A stretch of 64,000 nucleotides of DNA from Staphylococcus pettenkoferi (GCF_002902685.1 NZ_PPRN01000043.1:19002-83001), one strand, 5' to 3'. Counted from the stretch's first letter, positions 21,299 through 32,892 are shown. Program-made: numbers and translations. The notes: generated by a model not told the origin, from the sequence alone.

Positions 21299-22048
21299 AT
21301 GTTACTGCAAATACAAAATGTCAAGAAGACTTATGGTAGGGGTAACAATCAAGTTACAGCACTCAAAGATATGAACATTTCGATTGAAGAAGGAGAGTTT
21401 GTAGCCATTATGGGTGAATCAGGTTCTGGCAAATCGACATTACTTAATCTTATTGCGACTTTCGATAAAGAGACGGCAGGATCGATTATTTTAGATGGTC
21501 AACAAACGAGTCACTTAAAAAGTAAAGACATAGCGAGATTTAGACGCAATCAACTTGGGTTTGTCTTCCAAGATTTTAATGTATTACATACGATGAACAA
21601 TAAAGATAATATTCTGTTGCCGCTCGTCTTGTCAGATGAAAAGGTCAGTGTGATGAATGCGCGTCTTCAAGAAGTCACAAATGGACTAGGCATTGAAGAT
21701 ATAATAAACAAATATCCTTACGAAGTCTCAGGAGGTCAGCAACAACGTGTAGCCATCGGACGTGCATTGATTAGTCGACCTCGATTATTGTTAGCCGATG
21801 AACCTACAGGCGCGCTTGATTCTAAAACCTCAGCGAATATTATGAATATCTTTAGAGACATTAATAATGAAGGGCAGACGGTCTTAATGGTCACACACTC
21901 TAACACAGATGCTTCTTATGCGAATCGTGTGTTATTCATCAAAGACGGTGTGCTTTATCACGAGATTTATCGCGGTGAGGAATCGCAAAGTGAATTTCAG
22001 AAGCGAATAGCTGATAGTTTAGCGATGATTAATGGAAGCGGGGTATAA
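21299..22048 (+). CDS. BceA-type ABC transporter ATP-binding protein
   Basis: A 249-residue ATPase of the MacB/BceA class. Walker A GESGSGKSTLL is near residue 39, followed by the Q-loop FVFQDFNVL, signature VSGGQQQR and Walker B LLLADEPTGALD. It is expected to drive the FtsX-fold permease encoded three bases downstream. The pair resembles BceAB, VraDE and BraDE systems that remove antimicrobial peptides such as bacitracin or nisin from lipid II cycle targets. A strong AAGGAGGATC site precedes the ATG. The usual linked two-component system is absent from the window. Confidence 0.88.
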   Translation: MLLQIQNVKKTYGRGNNQVTALKDMNISIEEGEFVAIMGESGSGKSTLLNLIATFDKETAGSIILDGQQTSHLKSKDIARFRRNQLGFVFQDFNVLHTMNNKDNILLPLVLSDEKVSVMNARLQEVTNGLGIEDIINKYPYEVSGGQQQRVAIGRALISRPRLLLADEPTGALDSKTSANIMNIFRDINNEGQTVLMVTHSNTDASYANRVLFIKDGVLYHEIYRGEESQSEFQKRIADSLAMINGSGV

Positions 22049-22051
22049 CTG

Positions 22052-24013
22052 ATGACCTTTCGATTAATGTGGAAGCTCGCAATGCGTAACTTCGTCTCGC
22101 TACGGCGAATCATCTTTCCCTTTGTGATCTCAATGGCGATGATGTTCGCAATGCAATATATACTCTTTTCGCTTTTTAACAATGAATTTCTAGAGAAGAG
22201 AAGTGATACGACGAAGTTAATCTCAGTTGCAGGTGATTTCTTCGTCTCACTTCTTCTTATTATCTTTATACTTTATGCCAATCGTTTCGTAATGAAACAG
22301 CGTAAGAAAGAATTTGCGCTCAATATTATTTTAGGAATGGAGAAGAAACATCTCCGTTTAATCCTATTGATTGAAAGCATTGTAGAATATATCGTCACTG
22401 CAGTGTTAAGTATCATCGGGGGTTATTTGTTCGGACTATTATTGTTTGTCTTACTCAATAAACTCACTGAGAATAAGCACTTTACGACGATGGATTATCC
22501 GTTCGATGTACGAGCGATGTTGATTACTATTATCGCTTTAGCTGTGGTAATGCTCGTTCTGTTTATCATTAACAATGTCCAAATTTCTTTGCAATCACCA
22601 TTAGGTTTATTACAAAGTGGTAAAAAGGTGGAGAAACAAAGGTCGAAGTGGGTTTTAGGTATAATTGGCTTTATTGGAGTAATACTCGTTATCATTGCTT
22701 ATAGTTGCGCTTTGATGATTAATCCATTTTTAAATGAATATCATTTACTTGGGTTCTTGTGTGCCTTAGCCAGTGTCATATTAGGAACTTACTTGCTATT
22801 TATGTCCTGCAGCGTGCTCGTGCTTAGGGCCTTAAAAAGTATTCCTAGCATTTACTATCAAAAGGTGAATTTCTTTTCAATTTCAGGTTTACTTTCTCGC
22901 ATGAAAGTCAACGCGGTAAGTTTAGCGAGCATTACTTTGTTATGTACATTCTTAGTCGTGACATTATCCTTGTCTTTAACAACTTATCGAGGCATCCAAA
23001 AAACGATCGTAAGCTTGCCTTCAGAAGATTACACGATAACGCAACTTGATGATAGTTCGTATGACAAACAAGTGAAGTCAAATGAGAAGATTATTCAAGA
23101 TTTACGTCAATACACGAAGATTAAAGATATTAAAAATGTTAAAGAAACGACGATGATGGCCAAGGAAGATAAAGGGGAGATTCGAGAAAAAGGATCAGGC
23201 TCTGGAATAATAATGTTGAACTTGAAAACAGAAAAAGATTTCAATAGAGAAAACCATGAACACCTTCATTTAAAAAAAGGTGAAATAGGTATAGGTAGTA
23301 GTCTCGAGGAGATCGAAAAGTCTAAGCATTTAAAGTTATTAGGACATACGTTTCGGACGCGACATTTAAATGAGGATCACATTGATGGAGCAGGTGCACT
23401 TTCTTATGCGTACATTGTCGTTAAAGATCAAGATGTACTCAATAAAGTAACGCAACATGTCACAGATGATAACGCGTTAACTACGAATGCTGAAGCCAGA
23501 TTTAATGTCAATAACTCACAAGCCATTGAACCGCATAAAGAAGACTTAGAAGATAAATATCAAGTTCAAATAGAAAGTAAGAAGGAAAGAAGTTCGCTTA
23601 TGATTGATGTGTTTGGTGGATTTGTGTTCTTGGGAACGATTGTTAGTATTACTTTACTTATTGGTATATTCCTAATGATGTACTACAAACAGGTTTCTGA
23701 AGGATTTGAAGATCATCGGAACTATCAAATTATGAAAAAAGTGGGTCTTGATAAACCGCTTATCAAACGAATTATTCGTAAGCAAATTATATGGATCTTT
23801 GCTTTACCTATAGGTGTGACCATAGTACATTCGTTAGTCGCTAGTAAAATGGCATATCGTTTACTTGGTTCGTTAATGAAGATTAACTATAAGGATTATT
23901 TAGTGTCGAATCTCATTATTTTAGTGTTGGTTACTCTCATTTATGGCTTTATATATTTGATTACATCAAGTACTTATTTTAATACGATTTATCATGGTAG
24001 AAAGGACGACTAA
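22052..24013 (+). CDS. BceB-type ABC transporter permease
   Basis: A 653-residue permease with the BceB/VraG layout: about ten membrane helices arranged with one N-terminal helix, groups of helices up to residue 310, then a large hydrophilic extracellular domain (about residues 315-520) before the last three helices. That domain decides which peptide is bound in known homologs, and in BceS-type systems the permease also signals to the kinase. It pairs with the ATPase upstream (3-base gap). In S. aureus this position, between camS and gatC, holds putP. The extracellular domain is Lys/Glu/Asp-rich. Confidence 0.85.
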   Translation: MTFRLMWKLAMRNFVSLRRIIFPFVISMAMMFAMQYILFSLFNNEFLEKRSDTTKLISVAGDFFVSLLLIIFILYANRFVMKQRKKEFALNIILGMEKKHLRLILLIESIVEYIVTAVLSIIGGYLFGLLLFVLLNKLTENKHFTTMDYPFDVRAMLITIIALAVVMLVLFIINNVQISLQSPLGLLQSGKKVEKQRSKWVLGIIGFIGVILVIIAYSCALMINPFLNEYHLLGFLCALASVILGTYLLFMSCSVLVLRALKSIPSIYYQKVNFFSISGLLSRMKVNAVSLASITLLCTFLVVTLSLSLTTYRGIQKTIVSLPSEDYTITQLDDSSYDKQVKSNEKIIQDLRQYTKIKDIKNVKETTMMAKEDKGEIREKGSGSGIIMLNLKTEKDFNRENHEHLHLKKGEIGIGSSLEEIEKSKHLKLLGHTFRTRHLNEDHIDGAGALSYAYIVVKDQDVLNKVTQHVTDDNALTTNAEARFNVNNSQAIEPHKEDLEDKYQVQIESKKERSSLMIDVFGGFVFLGTIVSITLLIGIFLMMYYKQVSEGFEDHRNYQIMKKVGLDKPLIKRIIRKQIIWIFALPIGVTIVHSLVASKMAYRLLGSLMKINYKDYLVSNLIILVLVTLIYGFIYLITSSTYFNTIYHGRKDD

Positions 24014-24035
24014 ATCGCTTTAAGTGTTACGATCG

Positions 24036-24076
24036 CCCGTAGACGCATATTTAAAGATGTATCTGCGGGTTTCTTT
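24036..24076 (+). terminator. Terminator after the BceAB-like pair
   Basis: Stem CCCGTAGA with TCTGCGGG (one G-U pair), followed by TTTCTTT. Confidence 0.7.
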
Positions 24077-24252
24077 GTGGTTCAAAGCTGATAAACTAAT
24101 TAAGTCTAAATAAGAACAATTCAGGAATCATTTTAGGCATCTTGTATGCTATTCAACTTCAAAGCTATGAGTATGCGTCTGCTTATAGATTTTCTCTATT
24201 AATTTTGATACAATTTTGTAATGAATGAGTAATTAAGGAGGCTTTTAAACTA

Positions 24253-24555
24253 ATGGCAAGAGTGACACGTGATGAGGTTAAGCATATTGCGAACTTAGCT
24301 CGACTTCAAATTACTGAAGATGAAACAACTGAAATGCAAGAATCTTTAGAGAGTATTCTAAACTTTGCTAATCAAATAGATGAAGCGAACACTGAAGATG
24401 TTGAACCTACTTACCACGTATTAGACTTACAGAATGTCTTACGTGAAGATAAAGCGCAAGAGGGCATTCCTCAAGAGCTTGCATTGAAGAATGCGAAAGA
24501 AACAGAAGATGGACAATTCAAAGTACCATCAGTCATGAACGGGGAGGATGCGTAA
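24253..24555 (+). CDS. gatC: Glutamyl/aspartyl-tRNA amidotransferase subunit C
   Basis: A 100-residue small subunit that wraps GatA and GatB in the transamidosome. Typical N-terminus [17 protein letters not shown] and C-terminal LREDKAQEG. The complex turns Glu-tRNA(Gln) into Gln-tRNA(Gln) and, where AsnRS is lacking, Asp-tRNA(Asn) into Asn-tRNA(Asn). AAGGAGG precedes the ATG. First gene of gatCAB; its stop is separated from gatA by one base. Confidence 0.93.
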   Translation: MARVTRDEVKHIANLARLQITEDETTEMQESLESILNFANQIDEANTEDVEPTYHVLDLQNVLREDKAQEGIPQELALKNAKETEDGQFKVPSVMNGEDA

Positions 24556-24556
24556 G

Positions 24557-26014
24557 ATGACGATTCGTTATGAGTCTGTAGAGAATTTAATTAACATGAT
24601 TCACAACAAAGAGATTAAACCATCTCAAGTAGTCAGTGATATCTATGATGCGATTGAAGAAACTGACGCTACCATCAAATCTTTCTTAGCTTTAGATAAA
24701 GAGAATGCGATGAAGAAAGCTGAAGAGCTCGACGCATTACAAGAGAAAGACCAAATGGAAGGTTTACTCTTTGGTATTCCAATGGGTATTAAAGACAATA
24801 TTATCACTGAAGGTGTTGAAACAACTTGTGCAAGTAAGATGTTAGAAGGTTTCGTACCGATCTATGAATCTACTGTAATGAACAAATTGCACAATGAGAA
24901 CGCTGTATTAATCGGTAAACTCAATATGGATGAGTTTGCGATGGGTGGTTCTACTGAAACATCTTACTTCAAGAAGACACTTAACCCATTTGACCACGAT
25001 GCTGTACCAGGCGGATCATCAGGTGGTTCTGCTGCAGCTGTAGCGGCTGGCCTCGTACCATTTAGTTTAGGTTCAGATACAGGTGGTTCTATCCGTCAAC
25101 CAGCAGCGTACTGTGGTATTGTGGGTCTTAAACCTACATACGGTCGTGTTTCTCGTTTCGGTTTAGTTGCCTTTGCTTCTTCATTAGACCAGATTGGACC
25201 GTTAACTCGTAACGTGAAAGACAATGCCTTAGTATTACAAGCAATCTCAGGTGTAGACGAACATGATTCAACAAGTGCGCCTGTCGATGATGTTGATTTC
25301 ACTTCTGAAATTGGACAAGACATTAAAGGTATGAAGATTGCATTACCTAAAGAATATTTAGGTGAAGGTGTCGAAGAAGAAACGAAAAAACTTGTGAAGA
25401 AAGCAGTTGAAACGTTAAGAGAACTCGGTGCAACTGTAGATGAAGTTTCACTTCCAAATACGAAATTTGGTATTCCATCATACTATTTACTCGCTTCTTC
25501 AGAGGCGTCAGCAAACTTAGCACGCTTTGATGGTATCCGTTACGGTTATCATTCACCAGAAGCTAAGACTTTAGAAGAACTTTACAAATTCTCAAGAAGT
25601 GAAGGTTTCGGTAAAGAGGTTAAACGTCGTATCTACTTAGGTACATTCGCGTTAAGCTCAGGTTACTATGATGCCTTTTACAAAAAAGCGCAAAAGGTTA
25701 GAACGTTAATCAAACAAGACTTCGAACGTATCTTTAATGACTATGATGTCGTTGTAGGACCAACAACACCAGGACCTGCGTTCAACATTGGTGAAGAGAT
25801 TGACGATCCACTAACAATGTATGCAAACGACTTACTCACTACACCAGTGAATCTTGCTGGTCTTCCAGGTATTTCTCTACCTTGTGGCAAGTCTAAAGGT
25901 CGTCCAGTTGGTTTACAATTTATCGGTAAACCATTCGATGAGAAGACGCTTTACCGTGTTGCATACCAATACGAAACACAATTCAATTTACATGATGAAT
26001 ATGAACAATTATAA
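24557..26014 (+). CDS. gatA: Glutamyl/aspartyl-tRNA amidotransferase subunit A
   Basis: A 485-residue amidase-signature enzyme that frees ammonia from glutamine for the GatB active site. The Ser-cisSer-Lys triad is visible in GIPMGIKDN (Lys), [12 protein letters not shown] (cis-Ser) and [11 protein letters not shown] (nucleophile Ser). The start is taken as ATG at 24557 ([10 protein letters not shown]), giving the same length as the S. aureus protein; GGGGAGG at the end of gatC is 9 bases upstream. An ATG at 24548 overlapping gatC is less likely. Confidence 0.95.
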   Translation: MTIRYESVENLINMIHNKEIKPSQVVSDIYDAIEETDATIKSFLALDKENAMKKAEELDALQEKDQMEGLLFGIPMGIKDNIITEGVETTCASKMLEGFVPIYESTVMNKLHNENAVLIGKLNMDEFAMGGSTETSYFKKTLNPFDHDAVPGGSSGGSAAAVAAGLVPFSLGSDTGGSIRQPAAYCGIVGLKPTYGRVSRFGLVAFASSLDQIGPLTRNVKDNALVLQAISGVDEHDSTSAPVDDVDFTSEIGQDIKGMKIALPKEYLGEGVEEETKKLVKKAVETLRELGATVDEVSLPNTKFGIPSYYLLASSEASANLARFDGIRYGYHSPEAKTLEELYKFSRSEGFGKEVKRRIYLGTFALSSGYYDAFYKKAQKVRTLIKQDFERIFNDYDVVVGPTTPGPAFNIGEEIDDPLTMYANDLLTTPVNLAGLPGISLPCGKSKGRPVGLQFIGKPFDEKTLYRVAYQYETQFNLHDEYEQL

Positions 26015-26025
26015 GGAGTGGAATT

Positions 26026-27453
<1,428 letters not shown>

Positions 27454-27464
27454 TAAATGATTGT

Positions 27465-27503
27465 GACTGTCGATAGAGTGAAACGCTTTATCGGCAGTTT
27501 TTC
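27465..27503 (+). terminator. Terminator of gatCAB
   Basis: Stem GACTGTCGATAGA with TTTATCGGCAGT-type partner, followed by TTTTT. Confidence 0.75.
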
Positions 27504-27618
27504 TGTTGCTGAGAGTAAAATGACTTCGGGCGTTTTGTCATACTTTTAAAAAGCAATATGTCTGAAAATAAATTCACATCCAAGATAACATCAGCTTCCG
27601 CACGAAAATCTAAATACT

Positions 27619-27646
27619 TTGAAGAATAGTATATATCCTTTAATAT
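27619..27646 (+). promoter_or_regulatory. Candidate dgkB promoter
   Basis: TTGAAG, 16 bases, TAATAT, 34 bases before the start codon. Confidence 0.35.
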
Positions 27647-27679
27647 AGAATATGAGTATATAAAATCGAGGTTGAAATT

Positions 27680-28597
27680 ATGAGAAAACGAGCGAGAATA
27701 ATATATAACCCCACATCAGGTAAGGAGATGTTTAAACGCGCTCTACCTGATGTACTCATCAAGCTTGAGAAGGCAGGATACGAAACGAGCGCTTATGCGA
27801 CAGAGCGTTCTGGAGATGCGACGAAAGAAGCTGAACGTGCTTTAGAACAAGAATATGACTTGCTCATCGTAGCGGGTGGTGACGGCACGTTAAACGAGGT
27901 CGTGAATGGGATAGCTGAACAACCTAATCGCCCGAAACTAGGCATTATCCCAATGGGTACAGTCAATGACTTCGGTCGTGCCTTACATTTACCATCTAAT
28001 ATCATGAAAGCCGTTGATGTCATCGTTAATGGTCACACGACACAAGTGGATATCGGTAAGATGAATAGCCGTTACTTTATCAACTTAGCGGCAGGTGGTA
28101 AACTCACTGAGGTATCTTATGAGACGCCAAGTAAGTTGAAATCGATTGTCGGACCATTCGCGTATTATATTAAAGGTTTCGAGATGCTACCTCAGATGAA
28201 AGCCGTCGATATTCGAATAGAGTATGATGGTGAGATCTTCCAAGGCGAAGCGTTACTCTTCCTTCTTGGATTGACGAACTCTATGGCTGGCTTTGAGAAG
28301 TTGGTTCCGGATGCTAAGTTAGATGACGGTTATTTTACACTTATTATTGTTGAAAAAGCCAACCTAGCTGAATTGGGTCATATTATGACACTTGCATCAC
28401 GCGGTGAACATACGAAACATCCGAAAGTCATTTATAAAAAAGCGAAATCAGTAAGTATTTCTTCGTTTGCGAATATGCAACTCAATGTGGATGGGGAATA
28501 CGGGGGTAAATTACCAGGAAACTTCTTGAATTTAGAAAGACATATTGAAGTGTTTACGCCCAACGATATTCACAATGAAGAATTAACACACTCGTAA
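27680..28597 (+). CDS. dgkB: Diacylglycerol kinase
   Basis: A 305-residue soluble lipid kinase of the DAGK catalytic family. It phosphorylates diacylglycerol, including that released when lipoteichoic acid is built from phosphatidylglycerol, returning it to phospholipid synthesis. Signature AGGDGTLNEVVNG is at about residue 65, followed by LGIIPMGTVNDFGRALHLP. CGAGG lies before the ATG. Same neighbours (gatB, rlmCD) as in S. aureus. Confidence 0.92.
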   Translation: MRKRARIIYNPTSGKEMFKRALPDVLIKLEKAGYETSAYATERSGDATKEAERALEQEYDLLIVAGGDGTLNEVVNGIAEQPNRPKLGIIPMGTVNDFGRALHLPSNIMKAVDVIVNGHTTQVDIGKMNSRYFINLAAGGKLTEVSYETPSKLKSIVGPFAYYIKGFEMLPQMKAVDIRIEYDGEIFQGEALLFLLGLTNSMAGFEKLVPDAKLDDGYFTLIIVEKANLAELGHIMTLASRGEHTKHPKVIYKKAKSVSISSFANMQLNVDGEYGGKLPGNFLNLERHIEVFTPNDIHNEELTHS

Positions 28598-28678
28598 GGT
28601 CTGTATCACAAGTAATGTGGAATATTGTGCGTGTTGCTTAAAGAATGGCTATATTGGCAATACGGGTTCAATATATAG

Positions 28679-28707
28679 AGCAAGACAAAGGTTTGTCTTG
28701 CTTCTTC
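28679..28707 (+). terminator. Terminator after dgkB
   Basis: Perfect 11-bp stem AGCAAGACAAA with TTTGTCTTGCT, followed by TCTTC. Confidence 0.7.
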
Positions 28708-28714
28708 AATTCAC

Positions 28715-28750
28715 GAGGTTAGGCAGTTGAGTCAGTACCTAACCTCTTTT
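28715..28750 (+). terminator. Second hairpin just before rlmCD
   Basis: Perfect 9-bp stem GAGGTTAGG with CCTAACCTC, then TTTTC, 20 bases before the rlmCD start codon. It could be a back-up dgkB terminator or an attenuator in the rlmCD leader. Confidence 0.5.
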
Positions 28751-28769
28751 CATGTGGAGTGAGAGTAAG

Positions 28770-30134
28770 ATGATAGATATTAAGAAGAATGATATAAAGA
28801 CAGGCACAGTTCAAGATTTGACGCATGAAGGTCACGGTGTAGTGAAGATTGACCGCTATCCTATCTTCGTACCCTATGCGCTTATCGATGAAGAGATTGA
28901 ATACAAGATTATTAAGGTAAAGAAGAACTTTGCGATAGGGAAGTTACAGCAAGTGAATGTCGCGAGTGAGTCACGCGTAGAGCCGCCTTGCGTGTACTAT
29001 CACAAGTGTGGTGGGTGCCAACTTCAACATATGGATTATCAAGCGCAACTTGCTATGAAGAAAGAGCAAGTCGTTAACTTGTTCCACCGTAAAGGGAACT
29101 TTGCGGATACACCTATCCGAGATGTCATCGGTATGGAAGACCCTTGGTATTATCGCAATAAATCTCAATTACCAGTAGGGCAAAACAAAGATGGGCATGT
29201 GAAGATGGGTTTCTTTAGACAACGTAGCCACGATATCATAGATATGGAAGAATGCTTGATTCAGCACCCTTCACAGAATGAGATTATGGTGGCATTGAAA
29301 CAATGGTTCGATGAGCTTGGTGTAAGCGTATATGATGAACGAAGTAAGCGTGGTCTCATGCGTCATGTGGTAATTCGAAGCGGGTATTATACAGATCAAC
29401 TCATGGTGATCTTCGTGACGAATGGTAAAAAGTTTAAACAACGCAATACGCTCGTTCAGCGCTTGACCTCTCAATTTCCTCAAATCATGAGTATCAAACA
29501 GAATATTAACACCTCTCATTCCAACGTAATTATGGGTAAAAAATCGATACTACTATATGGCGCAGAACAAATCGATGACCGTTTATCGGATGTAGAATTT
29601 AAAATTAGTGATCAATCCTTTTATCAAATTAACGCTTCCCAAACGGAAAAACTGTATCAGAAAGCGCTTGATTATGCTGATTTACAAGGTGAAGAAGTCG
29701 TACTAGATACGTATTGCGGTATCGGAACGATCGGTCTCTATATGGCGCCTAAAGCTAAACATGTGTATGGCGTAGAAGTGATACCTGATGCTATCGAGGA
29801 TGCCCGTCTTAATGCGACTCGAAATGGATTCAACAATACGACTTTTGTCCCTGGTAAAGCGGAAGAAGTTATTCTAAAATGGAAAGAGCAAGGTATTCGT
29901 CCTGATGTAGTCATGGTGGATCCGCCGCGTAAAGGTTGTGATGAGCGCTTTATTCAAACGCTGCGTGAACTTCAACCTAAGAAGATTATTTATATTTCTT
30001 GTAATCCGGCGACACAACAACGTGATGTGACGCAACTCAAGGACTTATATGATCTCGTAGAAATTACGCCCGTAGATATGTTTCCACAAACGACGCATGT
30101 TGAGACGGTAGCGCAATTGGTGCGCAAATTTTAG
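28770..30134 (+). CDS. rlmCD: 23S rRNA (uracil-5-)-methyltransferase
   Basis: A 454-residue RumA-type enzyme that methylates 23S rRNA uracils (U747 and U1939 in Bacillus RlmCD). Order: TRAM domain (residues 5-65), iron-sulfur cysteines (PPCVYYHKCGGCQ), SAM-binding VLDTYCGIGTIGLY, DPPRKGCD, and the catalytic Cys in YISCNPATQQRD. The start is ATG at 28770, with GGAGTGA 8 bases upstream; the in-frame ATG at 28752 lacks a site. Single gene. Confidence 0.92.
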   Translation: MIDIKKNDIKTGTVQDLTHEGHGVVKIDRYPIFVPYALIDEEIEYKIIKVKKNFAIGKLQQVNVASESRVEPPCVYYHKCGGCQLQHMDYQAQLAMKKEQVVNLFHRKGNFADTPIRDVIGMEDPWYYRNKSQLPVGQNKDGHVKMGFFRQRSHDIIDMEECLIQHPSQNEIMVALKQWFDELGVSVYDERSKRGLMRHVVIRSGYYTDQLMVIFVTNGKKFKQRNTLVQRLTSQFPQIMSIKQNINTSHSNVIMGKKSILLYGAEQIDDRLSDVEFKISDQSFYQINASQTEKLYQKALDYADLQGEEVVLDTYCGIGTIGLYMAPKAKHVYGVEVIPDAIEDARLNATRNGFNNTTFVPGKAEEVILKWKEQGIRPDVVMVDPPRKGCDERFIQTLRELQPKKIIYISCNPATQQRDVTQLKDLYDLVEITPVDMFPQTTHVETVAQLVRKF

Positions 30135-30234
30135 AAAGACATTCTCTACAGTAGTTTGTAATTGAGCGTGTAGTGTACACACATCGCTATGAAGCTCACA
30201 CTGTTGATATTATATAGATTTGGGAGGACGAGCA

Positions 30235-30768
30235 GTGGTCAAACTTAATTTCTTTAATAATAAAAAGTCTATCGAGCGCTTTATTCTCTTACAAGTTATC
30301 GTGGTGATGATGAGCATTCTCATTTGTTATAAAGGTGCGCATTTATTCACTCATGTACATGAAGAGAACTTTATCTTAAATATACTTTACGGCTTACTAG
30401 GCGCTGCTCTTATGGTTGTCGTTCATGAAGCGATGCACTTTGTCCTCTATAAAGCCTTTGCGAAAAAGGGGAAACCACAAATTCGCCAACGCTTTGGAAT
30501 TATTACAAGCTATGTGCCGGATAAAGTATTTAAGAAGTGGGAATATATCACGATTATGATTGCGCCATTGGTAGTCATCACTTTAGGTTTATTCGTCGTT
30601 TTCGTCTTCTTCTCTTATTCAGCACTTATCTTTATCGCAAGCATCCACGTAGGCTATTGCCTCGTCGATATGTATTTCGTTGCGAGTGCATGGAATAAGC
30701 ATGTAAAGTATGTGGAAGATAGTAGTGATGGCGTTATCTTTTACACGAAGGAAGATAAAGTGAAATAA
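30235..30768 (+). CDS. DUF3267 membrane metalloprotease-like protein
   Basis: A 177-residue membrane protein with four hydrophobic segments (about 20-38, 52-72, 108-130 and 134-155). The second segment carries HEAMH, an HExxH-type zinc motif, as in DUF3267 proteins related to site-2 proteases. A role as an intramembrane protease is possible but unproven. The start is GTG at 30235, with GGGAGGACG upstream; an in-frame TTG at 30220 overlaps that site. The same gene lies beside dinB in S. aureus. Confidence 0.75.
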   Translation: MVKLNFFNNKKSIERFILLQVIVVMMSILICYKGAHLFTHVHEENFILNILYGLLGAALMVVVHEAMHFVLYKAFAKKGKPQIRQRFGIITSYVPDKVFKKWEYITIMIAPLVVITLGLFVVFVFFSYSALIFIASIHVGYCLVDMYFVASAWNKHVKYVEDSSDGVIFYTKEDKVK

Positions 30769-30829
30769 ATTTAAACGCTGCATATAAATATAACAACTTT
30801 CAGTTCCGATCACTGTGTCTGACGGTCAT

Positions 30830-30852
30830 TTTAGTTACAATATAACTAAATG
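30830..30852. other. Short hairpin between DUF3267 gene and dinB
   Basis: TTTAGTT with AACTAAA around a 7-base loop. There is no T tract; it may be a leader element or weak terminator. Confidence 0.3.
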
Positions 30853-30927
30853 GCATAGGCGCGTATCGGAGCTTTTCTTGTGGCTACAGAAATGACTAAG
30901 ACTAACATTAGCAAGGAGGTGAGTCAT

Positions 30928-31998
30928 GTGGCAGAACGACGAATAATCCATATAGATATGGATTATTTTTACGCACAAGTAGAGATGAGAGACAATCCAG
31001 ATTTGAAGGGTAAGCCGGTTATCGTAGGTGGTAAAGCGAGCGGGCGAGGTGTCGTTTCTACAGCATCCTATGAGGCCCGTAAATATGGTGTGCATTCTGC
31101 TATGCCCATGGCTCAAGCTCACAAATTGTGTCCTGACGGTTACTATGTGACACCTCGCTTTGATAAATATCGTGAAGCTTCACAACAAATTATGGCAATC
31201 TTTCGCAGTTATACCGAAATTGTGGAACCTTTGTCTTTGGATGAGGCATATTTAGATATTACGCATTTAGTCCGTCCTGATTTACCGGCTTCTCGAATCG
31301 CAGAGTTTATCCGTCGAGATATTTACGAGCAAACACAACTAACCGCTTCCGCAGGTGTCTCTTATAACAAATTTTTAGCTAAACTAGCGAGTGGGATGAA
31401 TAAACCCAATAATCTTACCGTCATTGATTATAATAATGTCCATGAGATATTGATGAATTTAGATATCGGTGGCTTTCGAGGCGTAGGCCCGACGACAGAA
31501 GAGAAGATGCATGCGAACGGTATTTACACAGGTAAAGATTTGTATGATAAAAGTGAGAGAGAATTGATACGACTCTTTGGCAAGAAAGGGCATGGCTTAT
31601 ACAATAAAGCACGTGGTATTGACGAAAGTCCAGTCAAATCTGAGCGTATTCGCAAATCAGTAGGCACAGAAAGAACCTTTGCGACAGATATGAATGACGA
31701 CGATCAGGTATTGAATAAGATTTGGGAGCTCAGCACGAAGACAGCAGAACGACTCTCTCGAATTCAGAAGTCAGGGAAGACAGTGACTGTGAAAATTAAA
31801 ACCTATCGTTTTGAGACCTTTTCCAAACAGAGAAGTTTAAGAGACCCGATTCGCAATGAAACAGATATTTATAACATTGCGTATGAGTTGTATACCGATT
31901 TGAAAGATCCTGAAGTGCCGATTAGACTTGTTGGAGTGACAGTCGGCAATTTGGAACAATCGACGTATGAGAATATGAGTATTTATGATTTCTTATAG
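30928..31998 (+). CDS. dinB: DNA polymerase IV
   Basis: A 356-residue Y-family translesion polymerase. Catalytic motifs [12 protein letters not shown] and SLDEAYLD hold the metal-binding acids; [14 protein letters not shown] and [10 protein letters not shown] complete the palm/thumb. The start is GTG at 30928, with AGGAGGTGA 5 bases upstream; an in-frame ATG at 30880 has no site. The C-terminus is short and ends IYDFL, and may carry a weak clamp-binding motif. I see no LexA box upstream. Confidence 0.93.
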   Translation: MAERRIIHIDMDYFYAQVEMRDNPDLKGKPVIVGGKASGRGVVSTASYEARKYGVHSAMPMAQAHKLCPDGYYVTPRFDKYREASQQIMAIFRSYTEIVEPLSLDEAYLDITHLVRPDLPASRIAEFIRRDIYEQTQLTASAGVSYNKFLAKLASGMNKPNNLTVIDYNNVHEILMNLDIGGFRGVGPTTEEKMHANGIYTGKDLYDKSERELIRLFGKKGHGLYNKARGIDESPVKSERIRKSVGTERTFATDMNDDDQVLNKIWELSTKTAERLSRIQKSGKTVTVKIKTYRFETFSKQRSLRDPIRNETDIYNIAYELYTDLKDPEVPIRLVGVTVGNLEQSTYENMSIYDFL

Positions 31999-32025
31999 TA
32001 AGGCAGGTAGGGCAGACGTACCAGT

Positions 32026-32586
32026 TTAATAGTCCTTATCAGTCAGCTGTTTCCCATAAACTTGAAGCATATGATCTAAGCTGTCATAGTGTTTCAGCAG
32101 TCGAAATGTAATCATCGCACATGCTTTCGCATCGTTTAAAGCGTCGTGGTGGCCGTGGAAATCAAGACGATAGAAATCCATCATATGTTTCAAACCATAA
32201 CGATAGTTGTCGACGGTACGACGTGCGAGCTGGCAGGAACAGAAATAGGTCATCTGTGGCGTCGGGATATTCTGCGCTTTCAAACTTGCATGAAGAACCG
32301 ACATATCAAATGCTGCATTGTGTGCGACGACCGGTAAGTTGTCGATAAATTTGAGCATGTATGGGAAGACCTCATCAAAGGTAGGCGCGTCTGTCACTTG
32401 TTCAGGTTGGATGCCATGTACTGCAATATTAGTTTTAGAGAAATAATCTTTGGGATTTACGAGTGTGTAAAAACTTTCTACAATTTGATGCTTAACGACT
32501 TTCACCATACCGACGGAACAAACACTCGTACGTTTACCGTTTGCGGTTTCAAAGTCTAAAGCGACAAATGCATTGTCTGAATTCAC
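32026..32586 (-). CDS. DnaQ-like 3'-5' exonuclease
   Basis: A 186-residue DEDDh exonuclease. Exo I is FVALDFETANGKR, Exo II PVVAHNAAFDMSVL, and Exo III carries HHDALNDAKA. It resembles the epsilon proofreading domain and stand-alone exonucleases, acting on DNA or RNA ends. The start is GTG at 32586, with AAAGGAGG 7 bases upstream. It is convergent with dinB (27-base gap), as in S. aureus. Confidence 0.85.
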   Translation of the reverse strand: MNSDNAFVALDFETANGKRTSVCSVGMVKVVKHQIVESFYTLVNPKDYFSKTNIAVHGIQPEQVTDAPTFDEVFPYMLKFIDNLPVVAHNAAFDMSVLHASLKAQNIPTPQMTYFCSCQLARRTVDNYRYGLKHMMDFYRLDFHGHHDALNDAKACAMITFRLLKHYDSLDHMLQVYGKQLTDKDY

Positions 32587-32892
32587 CTTTGTACCTCCTT
32601 TACGTAAACAGTTATGCACTGAATTTAATCCTTTCGACATGATGAGTCAAGCGATAAATCTGTGGGAGCAAGACAGACTAGGCTTCATAAAAGCGGAAGC
32701 CTTTATGAAGTCAGACAGCTACTGCATAATTACTTATTTAGACCAAATAGTATTCAAATCTTTGCTTTCAACGGATCTAATAAAATGAGACTGACTATTC
32801 ATCGAGGTAGCGAAGCGCAACTCGAAATGAGTTATCTGTCGCAATGGAGGATCTCACATACATCGTTACTTCGTCATAGAGATCAAATAAAT
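32587..32892. other. Intergenic region upstream of the exonuclease gene
   Basis: About 300 bases without a credible gene. The only structure is a hairpin at 32683-32710, CTTCATAAA with TTTATGAAG, preceded by GTGGGAGCAAGACAGAC, which resembles common staphylococcal intergenic motifs. Open reading on the + strand here lacks ribosome binding sites. Confidence 0.4.

Noticed and set aside
27558..27629. 23-codon ORF between gatB and dgkB
   Set aside because: No ribosome binding site and no recognisable composition; probably chance.
30880..30927. N-terminal extension of dinB
   Set aside because: No site before the ATG at 30880, whereas AGGAGGTGA is ideally placed for GTG at 30928, and family proteins begin there.
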